From JACKII01 sp965202745 (lineage in GTDB: Bacteria; Pseudomonadota; Alphaproteobacteria; Bin95), in NCBI GenBank assembly GCA_965202745.1, contig CBDBCB010000021.1, forward strand, positions 62,001 through 126,000: DNA of 64,000 bases, given 5' to 3'. The position numbers and the translations under genes were made by a program. Every line of letters starts with the position of its first letter. Positions within the stretch are counted from its first letter, which is position 1. The notes beneath the pieces are model-generated. The model made no database searches. It was not told the DNA's origin and saw only the letters and a list, made by a program, of their open reading frames with translations. This document shows, in pieces, positions 25,733 to 33,788 of this stretch.

Positions 25733-25948
25733 CTATGCGGCAATGCCGTAAATGATCAGGCCAGCGCCCAAGAAGATGGTCAGCATCCAGCTTTGCAGCA
25801 GGAATTCGTCGAACGTGAAGAGCTTCTCCGGCTGCAAATTGCCATGAGCAGCGGCATGAGCCTTCAGCGGACGGTACATGCGGAGCGATACGGCGAGCAA
25901 AACCACGCCGATCAGGATTTCGGTAACGGAGGCAACGGACATAAGCAT
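25733..25948 (-). CDS. Small two-helix membrane protein, paralogue B
   Basis: 71 aa. Helices EILIGVVLLAVSLRMY and SWMLTIFLGAGLIIYGIAA around the loop RPLKAHAAAHGNLQPEKLF. Aligned with paralogue A without gaps: E-(V/I)-L-(F/I)-G, P-(M/L)-K-A, A-A-x-H-G, P-x-K-x-F and a C-terminal Y/F-G-I. Start ATG 25948 (a second ATG two codons on is possible). The two genes are 107 bp apart on the same strand and isolated from metY and DinB, so they probably form their own unit. Confidence 0.7.
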   Translation of the reverse strand: MLMSVASVTEILIGVVLLAVSLRMYRPLKAHAAAHGNLQPEKLFTFDEFLLQSWMLTIFLGAGLIIYGIAA

Positions 25949-26301
25949 GGTGAGAATTCACTCTAGAGCCGGGCGAACCTACCGCTAGAGGCGCAACGCG
26001 TTCAGTAGCGTTTGTTGCGCACGGTTTCCGAGCCGGACAGCCATTTCATTTACGCCGATTGCAGCCTAGCTCAATGGCAATTGCATTGCTGATATTGGTG
26101 CGGCGATTCTGCCGCAATCTTACGCTGGGCACGTTCTTTTTAGGCCCGCCCGATCTGTTCGAAATCCCAATATGAACGGATGCCTATTGGTTCGATGCAA
26201 ACGGATGGTACGCATCTGTTTGCTGAAGCGAATCTCCAACATAGTAAAAGGGCGGGCTGATTCACGAAGCACTTGCGCATGCAAGCGTTTCGATCAGACC
26301 A
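25949..26301. other. Non-coding 350-bp region upstream of the small membrane genes
   Basis: No credible gene. Holds the second full 120-bp element (26185-26304) and, nearer the small genes, an imperfect hairpin (GCGCAAC... ...GTTGCGC, about 25991-26020). The promoter of the paralogue pair must lie in 25949-26184; no clear -35/-10 pair could be assigned. Confidence 0.6.
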
Positions 26302-26304
26302 CTA
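26185..26304. mobile_element. 120-bp MITE-like element, full copy 2 (inverted relative to copy 1)
   Basis: Read on the minus strand it begins TAGTGGTCTGATCGAAACG and contains CTTCGTGAATCAGCCC, TACTATGTTGG and CAGCAAACAGATG in the same order as copy 1, then ends ATCGAACCAATA. Length is exactly 120 bp like copy 1. Its end provides the TAG stop (26302-26304) of the DinB-like gene. Divergence between copies points to old insertions. Confidence 0.8.
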
Positions 26305-26817
26305 GCCGCCAAACTCCATTGGCATGAACGGTATGTCGGTATCGTCCGGCGTTGCGCCTGCTGCCGTCAGCATTGCGTGAACCTGACCGCGATGGTGAGC
26401 CTGATGATTGAACATGTGGATGGTTAACAGGCCAATATTGTGGCGAAACTCCCGGCCGTTTGCCGCCGATACATAGGTCAGCAGGCTGTCTAGGTGCGAT
26501 TGTTCCACTGCATCGGCCCAGGCGGCGATCGCGTCATCCTGTGCCACCCGCAGGCGCTTTAGCGTTTCCCAGTCACCACCCTCAATTGCCGTTTCCGGCA
26601 TGCTTTTGGCATTGGGCCCGGCACCGCCGCCCAGCCTGCCCAGCCAAAGCCGATCGCCTCACAGCACATGGTTCAGTGTCGCTTCAATCGAGCTCCAGAA
26701 CGCCCCTCTATCTTTCTGGCGCTCGGCAACAGAAAGTCCGTCTGCCGCCCCATAAAGGCTATCATTCTGCCACATATTGTACGCGGCCAACGTCTGGACA
26801 AGTTTGGGCGTGATCAC
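26302..26817 (-). pseudogene. DinB-family protein interrupted by an in-frame TGA
   Basis: GTG 26817, with AAGGAAG upstream, starts MITPKLVQTLAAYNMWQNDS. The frame is open to SSIEATLNHVL, then TGA at 26659-26661, then GDRLWLGRLGG and the rest of a DinB four-helix protein with HMFNHQAHHRGQVHAML carrying the metal-binding histidines. Relatives have NH(I/L)LWGDR at this point, so the stop probably arose from TGG (Trp) by one base change. Full length would be 171 codons. DinB/YfiT proteins are metal-dependent thiol transferases or DNA-damage-linked; function here unknown. Confidence 0.75.
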
Positions 26818-26908
26818 AGGTGTGCTTCCTTGTGACTCGATGCTGCTGGATGGTAGCGATCTGCTCGCTGGATCGCTTCATCTTCCAATTTTGCTCCAGT
26901 GCAAAGGG

Positions 26909-26923
26909 TTCCAGTCACTGGAA
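26909..26923. promoter_or_regulatory. Perfect 15-bp palindrome upstream of the cupin gene
   Basis: TTCCAGTCACTGGAA, symmetrical around its central C, 50 bp before the cupin ATG and 91 bp before the DinB start in the opposite direction. Position and symmetry suit a dimeric repressor site. No regulator gene is adjacent. Confidence 0.4.
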
Positions 26924-26973
26924 GTTAGTATAGGCTCAGGCGCAATCCCTATTCCCATCGAAGATAGCATGCC

Positions 26974-27297
26974 ATGGCCGACTACGAGATTGAACACCGC
27001 GAAACCGTGGCCGAAGTGTCTGGTCTGCGTGTCCGCATTCTGACCCTGGCCGAAGGGCAGTGCGTTCCCTGGCATTATCACTCTGAAATCACGGATACTT
27101 TCTTCTATATGGAGGGGCCGTTGCGGGTCCAGACCCGTGCGCCCCGCGCAGACTATGTGTTACAGGCAGGGGAGACCTGCGCAGTGCCCGCAAAAGTCGC
27201 GCATTACGTTTCGGTTGTAGGCCACAAGCCTGCCAAGTTTATGATCGTCCAGGGTGAAGGCACCTATGACTACGTAGCCGTTGGCGGAGAACGCTGA
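26974..27297 (+). CDS. Single-domain cupin protein
   Basis: 107 aa small beta-barrel. Metal ligands in WHYHSEITDTFFYMEG (HxH...E) and a later His in PAKVAHYVSV. The chain is one cupin domain with nothing attached, so it may be a dioxygenase-like, isomerase-like or binding protein; sequence alone does not tell. Stop is 3 bp from the Nudix start, which implies co-translation. Confidence 0.85.
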   Translation: MADYEIEHRETVAEVSGLRVRILTLAEGQCVPWHYHSEITDTFFYMEGPLRVQTRAPRADYVLQAGETCAVPAKVAHYVSVVGHKPAKFMIVQGEGTYDYVAVGGER

Positions 27298-27300
27298 AAT

Positions 27301-28038
27301 ATGAATGCCCCTGGTCCAGCATCTGGACAACCCCACCGCAAGGGAACGCTTGTTCCGCGTGACGCCGCAACGCTGATTGTCGTTGATCGCTCATCCGATG
27401 CCCTGGCTGAGAAAGAGCCGCGTATCCTGATGGGTCACCGCTCCGGCAAGCACGTCTTTATGCCGAACACCTTTGTCTTTCCCGGCGGCCGCCTGGACCC
27501 GGAAGATGTGGGCATTCCCGCCCATGGCGACCTGCGGGACCCGGTCATGGAACGCCTGCTGCGCAAGACCTCCGCGCGCAAGGCGAGAGCGCTGGCCTGC
27601 GCTGCCATCCGTGAAACCTTCGAGGAAACCGGCCTGATTATCGGCGCGCCTCACGGTGGGAATTTCCGGTCTGAGAAAGTCACTGCTGATTGGGAGCCGT
27701 TCTTCGCGACCGGCATGGCACCGCGCCTGGATTGCCTGGACTATGTCGCCCGTGCGGTGACCCCGCCCAACAATGTCCGCCGGTTCAACGCCCGCTTCTT
27801 TATCGTCGACCGCGAGAACACCAGCGGTGAACTGGGCGGATCGGGTGAGCTGGTTGACCTGCAATGGATCCCTATCGCCGACGCTCTTGCGATGCCGAAC
27901 ACACCAGACCCAACCAGCATTGCCCTGCGCGAAACCCGCCGTTTGCTGACCCATAGCGACCCGTGGAACTTGCACGGCGGCCATCCGGTGCCGGTGCACC
28001 TGGCCCGCTATGGCAAAGACGTTCTGGAATACGACTGA
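27301..28038 (+). CDS. Nudix hydrolase, NUDT19-like with split Nudix box
   Basis: 245 aa. The usual G-x5-E part is FVFPGGRLDPED. About 35 residues later comes the catalytic helix ACAAIRETFEETGLIIG (R-E-x2-E-E-x-G). An insertion between the two is typical of the NUDT7/NUDT19 CoA-diphosphatase-like group. The N-terminus GTLVPRDAATLIVVDR also fits. Probably hydrolyses CoA esters or another nucleoside diphosphate derivative. Directly follows the cupin gene. Confidence 0.85.
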   Translation: MNAPGPASGQPHRKGTLVPRDAATLIVVDRSSDALAEKEPRILMGHRSGKHVFMPNTFVFPGGRLDPEDVGIPAHGDLRDPVMERLLRKTSARKARALACAAIRETFEETGLIIGAPHGGNFRSEKVTADWEPFFATGMAPRLDCLDYVARAVTPPNNVRRFNARFFIVDRENTSGELGGSGELVDLQWIPIADALAMPNTPDPTSIALRETRRLLTHSDPWNLHGGHPVPVHLARYGKDVLEYD

Positions 28039-28106
28039 TCCATTCAAGCACCGCTTCGGCATTGTCACGAAACGCATAAGCGCTCGACGCGCATAGGACG
28101 GCCAGT

Positions 28107-29177
28107 ATGAAATTTAGCATCTGCACGATGGCGAACATCGACGAGATCGGCTTTTTCCCTCATGCCGAGCAACTCGGCTATCACGCGGTCTGGATCACCG
28201 ACAGCCAGATGCTGTTTTCCGACTGCTACGCCGTGATGGCGCTGGCGGCGCAGGCGACGCGCACGCTGCAACTGGGGACCGGCACCTCCATCACCGGCCC
28301 ACGCATCCCGCCGGTGCATGTGGCGGCGGCGGCCTCCGTCAACCGCATCGCGCCGGGGCGGGTGCATCTGGGTATCGCGACCGGCAACACCGCTATGCGC
28401 ACCATGGGCCAGCGGCCGATGAAGATCGCTGACTACCGCGAGTACCTGCGCGTGATGACGGCGCTGCTGCGGGGCGAGGTGGTGGACTACACCTACAATG
28501 GTGTCACCAAGCCGATCAAAATGCTGATGCATGACGAGACCGGTTACATGAACCTGAAGCCGAAAATCCCGCTCTATGTTTCCGGCTTCGGCCCCAGGGC
28601 CATGGGTCTAGCGGGCGAATTGGGCGACGGCCTGGTATTCGCGATCCCGCCGCGGGGCGTGGCTGTGCCGGAAGCCATGGCCCATGTCCGCCAAGGCGCG
28701 GCCAGCGCCGGGCGCACCATCGGCAGTGACTTCCTGAACAGCGCGCTCACCAATATCGCCCTGCTGGAGCCGGGCGAGGCCGTGGACAGTGACCGGATCA
28801 AGCGCCTGATCGGGCCAAACGTGATGGCCAGCATCTATTACTTCTATGATGAAGTGCATGAGCGCGGCGTTGAAGTGCCGGACTTCCTGAAGCCTCTCTG
28901 GCCCGGCTATTGCAAGCTGGTGGAGGACACCGCGCCGGAACTGCGCCACCTGCGCACCCACGAGTTCCACTATACCTACCTGCATCCTGGCGAGGCCGAA
29001 CTGATAGACGAGGCGCTGATCCGCGCCACTTGCATCGTGGGTGAGGTGGACTCCGTGATCGAGCAGATCCGCGAGTTGGAGCGTCAGGGCTTGCAGGAAA
29101 TCATGTGGGCCACCGGCCATGGCGGCAAGTGGCGCTTCGCCGAGGAATTCGCCCGCCAGGTGATGGAGCGGTATTAA
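28107..29177 (+). CDS. LLM-class flavin-dependent oxidoreductase
   Basis: 356 aa luciferase-like TIM barrel. FFPHAEQLGYHAVWITDSQML, LQLGTGTSITGPRIPPVHVAAAAS, RVHLGIATGNTAMR and KIPLYVSGFGPRAMGLAGELGDG are the expected flavin and substrate elements. The glycine-rich VSGFGPRA is similar to F420-dependent tetrahydromethanopterin-reductase-like proteins. Substrate unknown. Separate from the Nudix gene by 68 bp on the same strand. Confidence 0.88.
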   Translation: MKFSICTMANIDEIGFFPHAEQLGYHAVWITDSQMLFSDCYAVMALAAQATRTLQLGTGTSITGPRIPPVHVAAAASVNRIAPGRVHLGIATGNTAMRTMGQRPMKIADYREYLRVMTALLRGEVVDYTYNGVTKPIKMLMHDETGYMNLKPKIPLYVSGFGPRAMGLAGELGDGLVFAIPPRGVAVPEAMAHVRQGAASAGRTIGSDFLNSALTNIALLEPGEAVDSDRIKRLIGPNVMASIYYFYDEVHERGVEVPDFLKPLWPGYCKLVEDTAPELRHLRTHEFHYTYLHPGEAELIDEALIRATCIVGEVDSVIEQIRELERQGLQEIMWATGHGGKWRFAEEFARQVMERY

Positions 29178-29218
29178 TAGCTGCCGACCCACCCTTCAGC
29201 CTTAGGTGACCCGCGAGC

Positions 29219-31021
29219 CTAATACGCGGCACCCTCTTCCTTGTGCAAGCGCACCAGCGCTTGATTATAAGCCAGCATCACGTCCTTCTCGTGCACGAAG
29301 CCGACTAGCTTGCGGGAATAGCGGCTGTTGACGACGGGAATATGCTCCTCGCGGACGGTTTCCATCAGAGTGATGGCGTCCTGCAGGTCGTCGCCTGCCT
29401 CCAGCAATGGAGTATCGCACCGGGCGACATCGGCCGCGATCACCAATCCATCCAGCACATGGTCGAACGCTGCCTCATCCAAATCCGCCAACGTGATGGT
29501 CCCGAACAGGCGGTCATCCTCGGTCAATACGAACAATTCATTATAGGGCGCAGTCTGAAGGTAAAGGCGCAGGTCTTCCAGCGGCGTGTCCAACCGAATT
29601 GCCGAAAACGCTGTGCTCATCAACGTATCGACCCGCTCGGTTTTCAGCAGGTCATGTTCGACCCGCGCCTCCATATCCACCCCGCGGCGGGCCAGTACAC
29701 TGCGGAAATAACTCAATCCTTGCCAATTGTTGGTGATGACGCTGGCGACCACGGTGCTCAACATCACACCCATGGTCAGTTGGTAGTCGCCGGTCAGTTC
29801 GAAAATAATCAGGATTGTCGACATCGGCGCGCCCAGCACAGCGCCCGCGACCGCGCCCATACCCACCATGGAGTAGGCGCCAGCCCCAGCGAACAGGGTC
29901 ATATCATCAATGCCGAACAATTGCGGGACGACATTCCCGGCCATGTAGCCAACCGCACCGCCCAGCATGGCACCCAAAAAAAGCGACGGCGAAAAGACGC
30001 CCCCGCCAAAGCCACTGCCAAGCGTCAGTGCCGTTGCCAGTACCTTGGCTACCAAAAGACCAAGCAACAGCAAAAGGCTCAATTCCCCCTTCAGCGCCGC
30101 ATCGGTCGTGCCATAGCCAACCCCCAATACTTCCGGAAACAGGATCGCGATCAACCCCACGCCCAAGCCGCCGATACCCGGACAGGTCCAGGCTGGGATG
30201 GGCAGCCGCGCTATCTGGCTTTCCACCGCTGGCACCAGACGTAGGAATGCAACAGCCACCAAAGCTGCCGCAACACCCAGCATGGCAAAGGCCGGAAACT
30301 CGAAATAGGAGGTCGTGTAGTTTGGAATGACAAATGCCGGAAACTCTCCATAGATGGCACGCGACGCAATTGTGGCGACCAGCGAAGCCATGACGATGGG
30401 CGCAAACGCTGCCAGTGCATAATGGCCGATTACCACTTCAAGCGCGAAGAACACCCCTGCCAGTGGCGCGTTGAACGAGGCTGCCACCGCCCCTGCCACA
30501 CCGCAGGCGAGCAGGGTCCGCGAATGCTCCCTGGGCAATCGCGCCCAGCGGGCGAACTTCGCCCCAATCGTCGCACCAAAGTGGACAACCGGCCCCTCCC
30601 GGCCCGCTGAGCCGCCGAAGCCCAGGGTGGCCGCATTGGCCAGCGCGCCCCGAACACCCTGGTTAAACGACATGTTTGCGCCATGAAGGGCGCTTGCCTC
30701 CATGACTTGCGGCACGCCTACCGGGCGGCCGCCAGGCACGAACTTGTAAATGAAATAACCGACAATCAACCCACCGACAGCGGGAGTCAGCAGCCGCTGC
30801 CACCAGGGTAGGTTCGCCGTAAACTCGATTAATTCTTCGCTGGTAGTCTGAAACGCCACCCACTGAAACAGGCCCAACAGTTCCCGAAAAAGAGAAGCCG
30901 CCAGCGACGCGGCAAGTCCGGTGGCAATCGCTAGGGCGATCAGAAGTATCTGGTCATGCTTGGCGATTTTCAGCGCCTTGGAGACTAGCCAGTCGCGAAA
31001 TGCCGGCACGCCTAGCGGCAT
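29219..31021 (-). CDS. ClC-family chloride channel/antiporter with C-terminal CBS pair
   Basis: 600 aa. About ten to twelve membrane helices. Ion-path motifs are VGVPQVMEA, GSAGREGPVVHFGA (gating Glu about residue 142) and GFGGGVFSPSLFLGAMLGG. The last 150 residues form two CBS domains (DTPLEDLRLYLQTAPYNELF and TLMETVREEHIPVVNSRY), which bind adenine nucleotides and tune gating. ATG 31021 overlaps the stop of the pentapeptide gene by 10 bp, so translation is probably coupled. Confidence 0.92.
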   Translation of the reverse strand: MPLGVPAFRDWLVSKALKIAKHDQILLIALAIATGLAASLAASLFRELLGLFQWVAFQTTSEELIEFTANLPWWQRLLTPAVGGLIVGYFIYKFVPGGRPVGVPQVMEASALHGANMSFNQGVRGALANAATLGFGGSAGREGPVVHFGATIGAKFARWARLPREHSRTLLACGVAGAVAASFNAPLAGVFFALEVVIGHYALAAFAPIVMASLVATIASRAIYGEFPAFVIPNYTTSYFEFPAFAMLGVAAALVAVAFLRLVPAVESQIARLPIPAWTCPGIGGLGVGLIAILFPEVLGVGYGTTDAALKGELSLLLLLGLLVAKVLATALTLGSGFGGGVFSPSLFLGAMLGGAVGYMAGNVVPQLFGIDDMTLFAGAGAYSMVGMGAVAGAVLGAPMSTILIIFELTGDYQLTMGVMLSTVVASVITNNWQGLSYFRSVLARRGVDMEARVEHDLLKTERVDTLMSTAFSAIRLDTPLEDLRLYLQTAPYNELFVLTEDDRLFGTITLADLDEAAFDHVLDGLVIAADVARCDTPLLEAGDDLQDAITLMETVREEHIPVVNSRYSRKLVGFVHEKDVMLAYNQALVRLHKEEGAAY

Positions 31022-31500
31022 TGGCCCTCTGACCCTTCGGCGCAACGCCGTTTGCCGTCAATCCACACGGCTCCGGAAAGGTCGGCTTCCAGCAGGTCTG
31101 CGCCGCGCATGCGGGCATTGGTAAAATTCGCGCCGCGCAGATTGGCCCGGAAAAGACGTGCCCGGCTGAGGTTTGCCCCTTCGAACGAGGCGCCTGTCAG
31201 ATCCGCATTGGTAAAATCTGCTTCGCGCAGGGTTGCGTCGCTGAAATCGGTTTCGACCAGCCGGGCAGAGATGAACTTCGCCCGTGATGCGCTGACACGG
31301 GCAAACACCGCCCCGGAAAGATCGCCGCGGCTGAAGGTAGCTTCCTTCATGGCGGCACCGCTCAGGTCGGCTCCTGCAAAACCCCGTTCATCGAAGTAGC
31401 AGCGCGTCCAGTCCACACCAGGGCCAGGCGGATCGACACAGTCGGCATATGCCGGGGCGGCAGTCAGACACAACAGCAAAAGCGGAACGAAGCGGCGCAT
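31012..31500 (-). CDS. Exported pentapeptide-repeat protein
   Basis: 162 aa. Signal peptide MRRFVPLLLLCLTAAPAYA. Repeats of A(D/N)(L/F)xx run from about residue 43 to 145, for example GADLSGAAM, EADFTNADLTGASFEGANL and RGANFTNARMRGADLLEADL, which build a right-handed square beta-helix. It would sit in the periplasm as a structural or binding protein. Its stop overlaps the ClC gene start. Confidence 0.88.
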   Translation of the reverse strand: MRRFVPLLLLCLTAAPAYADCVDPPGPGVDWTRCYFDERGFAGADLSGAAMKEATFSRGDLSGAVFARVSASRAKFISARLVETDFSDATLREADFTNADLTGASFEGANLSRARLFRANLRGANFTNARMRGADLLEADLSGAVWIDGKRRCAEGSEGQCR

Positions 31501-31508
31501 GCGTCAGC

Positions 31509-31997
31509 CTATCTAGGTTTGCGGCGGATCCCAATGGTTCTGCCAACCTTTTCCGGCCGGGGCAGATCGCGATGAGAAGCCATCACTTGTTCTATTTTTT
31601 CCAGCATCTCCGGCGCGAACGGCGCAGACCGCCGAGCCGACATGTCAATATGCATGGTAATCATTTCGTTGGTTGCCGCCAGATACCCTTTTTCGCCGTG
31701 ATACATCTCGTGAAAATAATGCATCCGCTTTTCATCATAATCTAACAAATAGGTTTTGAATGAAAGTGGGTCGCCTTCCAATACTTCCTGGTCGTAGGTG
31801 ATGTGCCCTTCCAGAGTAAAGGTAGAATAGTTATATTTGTTTTTGTATTCTTCGCCAATTCCAATGTGATTAAACAAAGCATCGGTCGCGTGATCGAAGG
31901 CCAACATGTAATAGGCAACGTTCATGTGGCCATTATAGTCGATCCATTCCGGCAATACCCGGCTGGTGTGAATTTGTAGAGGCGCTTGCTCCGGCAT
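31509..31997 (-). CDS. Hotdog-fold acyl-CoA thioesterase (4HBT-like)
   Basis: 162 aa. WIDYNGHMNVAYYMLAFDHATD is the active-site helix region of 4-hydroxybenzoyl-CoA-type thioesterases; Asn/Asp and His positions are kept. The sequence resembles thioesterases found with carnitine/betaine degradation (betainyl-CoA type), but no such genes are adjacent, so only the fold is claimed. ATG 31997 is chosen; ATG 32042 would add 15 residues with no ribosome site. 8 bp gap to the pentapeptide gene suggests one unit with ClC. Confidence 0.8.
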   Translation of the reverse strand: MPEQAPLQIHTSRVLPEWIDYNGHMNVAYYMLAFDHATDALFNHIGIGEEYKNKYNYSTFTLEGHITYDQEVLEGDPLSFKTYLLDYDEKRMHYFHEMYHGEKGYLAATNEMITMHIDMSARRSAPFAPEMLEKIEQVMASHRDLPRPEKVGRTIGIRRKPR

Positions 31998-32176
31998 CTG
32001 TTGAAAATCCTGCTTGTTCAGTGTCGCTATGCAACGCTGCATAACACGAATATCGCGGCGCGCCACGCGGTTGGGTCATTTCGCCCGCTCTGATCAGGGC
32101 TCGGCAGCAGCTAGCGAACTGGCCCGCTCCAGAGTAGGGTCGCGCCCTTCTCGATACCGTATCCTGTGAGCCATCA

Positions 32177-33775
32177 ATGCCGCTTTCCGCCCGTCCGCAC
32201 GTCTCCGACCATTTCACGCTCACGCGTCCCGCGGTCACGGGGCAAAACGGTATCGTAGCCTGCCAGCACTACATGGCGGCCGAAGCCGGGGCTGCGGTGC
32301 TGGAGGCAGGTGGCAACGCCATGGACGCGGCGATCACCGCTGCACTCGCCATGGGTGTGGTTGAGCCCTGGATGAGCGGCATCGGTGGCGGCGGTTTCAT
32401 GCTTTATGGCGAGGCTGCAACCGGCCAGGTTCACATGGTCGACTACGGCATGAAATCTCCCCTGGCCATCGATCCATCACGCTATGAGTTGGAAAATGGC
32501 GTCTCTGGTAATGATGCCCTTTTCACCTGGCCCAAGGTGACGGGTGACTTGAACCAGGTTGGTGCAGAATCCATCGTCGTGCCGGGCGCGGTCGCGGGCT
32601 TTGCTGCCGCGCTGGAGCGGTTCGGCTCCGGCGCGATTTCCTGGGCCGATACCTTGCAGCCCGCCATTGCATTGGCGGAGAAGGGCCTGCCTGTGCAGTG
32701 GCCCCAGACGCTGGAGATTGCCTATAGCGCAGAGACATTGGCGAAATTCGCGGTTTCAGCCGCGATCTATCTGCCGGGCGGCTTGCCCGCGATCACGCCA
32801 GACGCGCATGAGGTTGCCTATCAGCCCATGGGCAGCCTGCCTCTAACCTTGCGCCGGTTGGCGGAAGCAGGCGCCCGCGATTTCTATGAGGGCGAACTGG
32901 CAGCCTCTCTGGTCAACGACTTGCAAGCTGAAGGCAGCGCCATTTCCCTGGAGGACATGGCGGCCTATTGGGCGACTATTCAACCAGCCATGGCCGTGCC
33001 CTATCGCGGTGCGACCGTCTATCTGACCCATGGCTATAGCGGGGGGCCGACTTTCGCCCGCGCCTTGCGCCAGATCGATCAGACACTGGACCCGCGTAAC
33101 GGCGTCACCGCCGCGACCTACCTCGCATGGGCGGATGCCTTGCAAGAGGCCTTTACCTACCGCCTGGCCAATCTCGGCCATGCGGGAGACATGGACAGCC
33201 CGGACGCCAGTACGACGCATCTCTCGGTCGTAGACAAGCATGGCAACATGGTGGCGTTGACCAACACCTTGCTGGAGCGCTTCGGTTCGCGCCTGACCTT
33301 GCCGGGTAGCGGTGTACTGATGAATAACGGACTGTTCTGGTTTGATCCGCGGCCCGGCCAGCCGAATAGCATGGCCCCCGGTGTCCGGCCCCTGTCCAAC
33401 ATGTGCCCCGTGCTGGCAGTGAAGGACGGTAAGCCCTGGTTTGCCCTCGGGGCAAGTGGCGGCCGGCGCATCGTTCCGGCCGGGTTCCAGTTGACCTCCC
33501 TGCTGATTGATTTCGGCTTGTCGCTGGAGGATGCCTACCGTGTGCCCCGGATCGACGTTTCGGGCAGCCCTTCCATACTGGCTGACTACCGGCTCAACCC
33601 GACTATACTGGATGCGCTGGCAGAGCACTATGACGTGACCCAGTCCTATGACGCAGCCGGTATGAAGGAATTCGCCAAGCCGCAGTCGGTGATGCGGGAA
33701 GGCGCGATGCAATTCGGCATGGTCGCACCCGGCCTGGCCCCGGCTCTGGCGGCCTCCAACGGCAACTCCGAATAA
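32177..33775 (+). CDS. Gamma-glutamyltransferase
   Basis: 532 aa. Catalytic Thr346 begins TTHLSVVDKHGNMVALTNTL, the canonical autocleavage site of GGT, in contrast to the altered DTVYLCVVD of the paralogue at 10914-12494. Other marks: VEPWMSGIGGGGFMLYG and GVRPLSNMCPVLAVKDGKPWFALGASGGRRI. No signal peptide, so it is probably cytoplasmic. It would cleave gamma-glutamyl bonds of glutathione or related compounds. 13 bp before the quinone reductase gene. Confidence 0.9.
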   Translation: MPLSARPHVSDHFTLTRPAVTGQNGIVACQHYMAAEAGAAVLEAGGNAMDAAITAALAMGVVEPWMSGIGGGGFMLYGEAATGQVHMVDYGMKSPLAIDPSRYELENGVSGNDALFTWPKVTGDLNQVGAESIVVPGAVAGFAAALERFGSGAISWADTLQPAIALAEKGLPVQWPQTLEIAYSAETLAKFAVSAAIYLPGGLPAITPDAHEVAYQPMGSLPLTLRRLAEAGARDFYEGELAASLVNDLQAEGSAISLEDMAAYWATIQPAMAVPYRGATVYLTHGYSGGPTFARALRQIDQTLDPRNGVTAATYLAWADALQEAFTYRLANLGHAGDMDSPDASTTHLSVVDKHGNMVALTNTLLERFGSRLTLPGSGVLMNNGLFWFDPRPGQPNSMAPGVRPLSNMCPVLAVKDGKPWFALGASGGRRIVPAGFQLTSLLIDFGLSLEDAYRVPRIDVSGSPSILADYRLNPTILDALAEHYDVTQSYDAAGMKEFAKPQSVMREGAMQFGMVAPGLAPALAASNGNSE

Positions 33776-33788
33776 GAGGTACCAAGCA

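Noticed and set aside
26659..26661. TGA in DinB as selenocysteine
   Set aside because: No SECIS-like hairpin evident after the codon and relatives carry Trp, not Cys or Sec.
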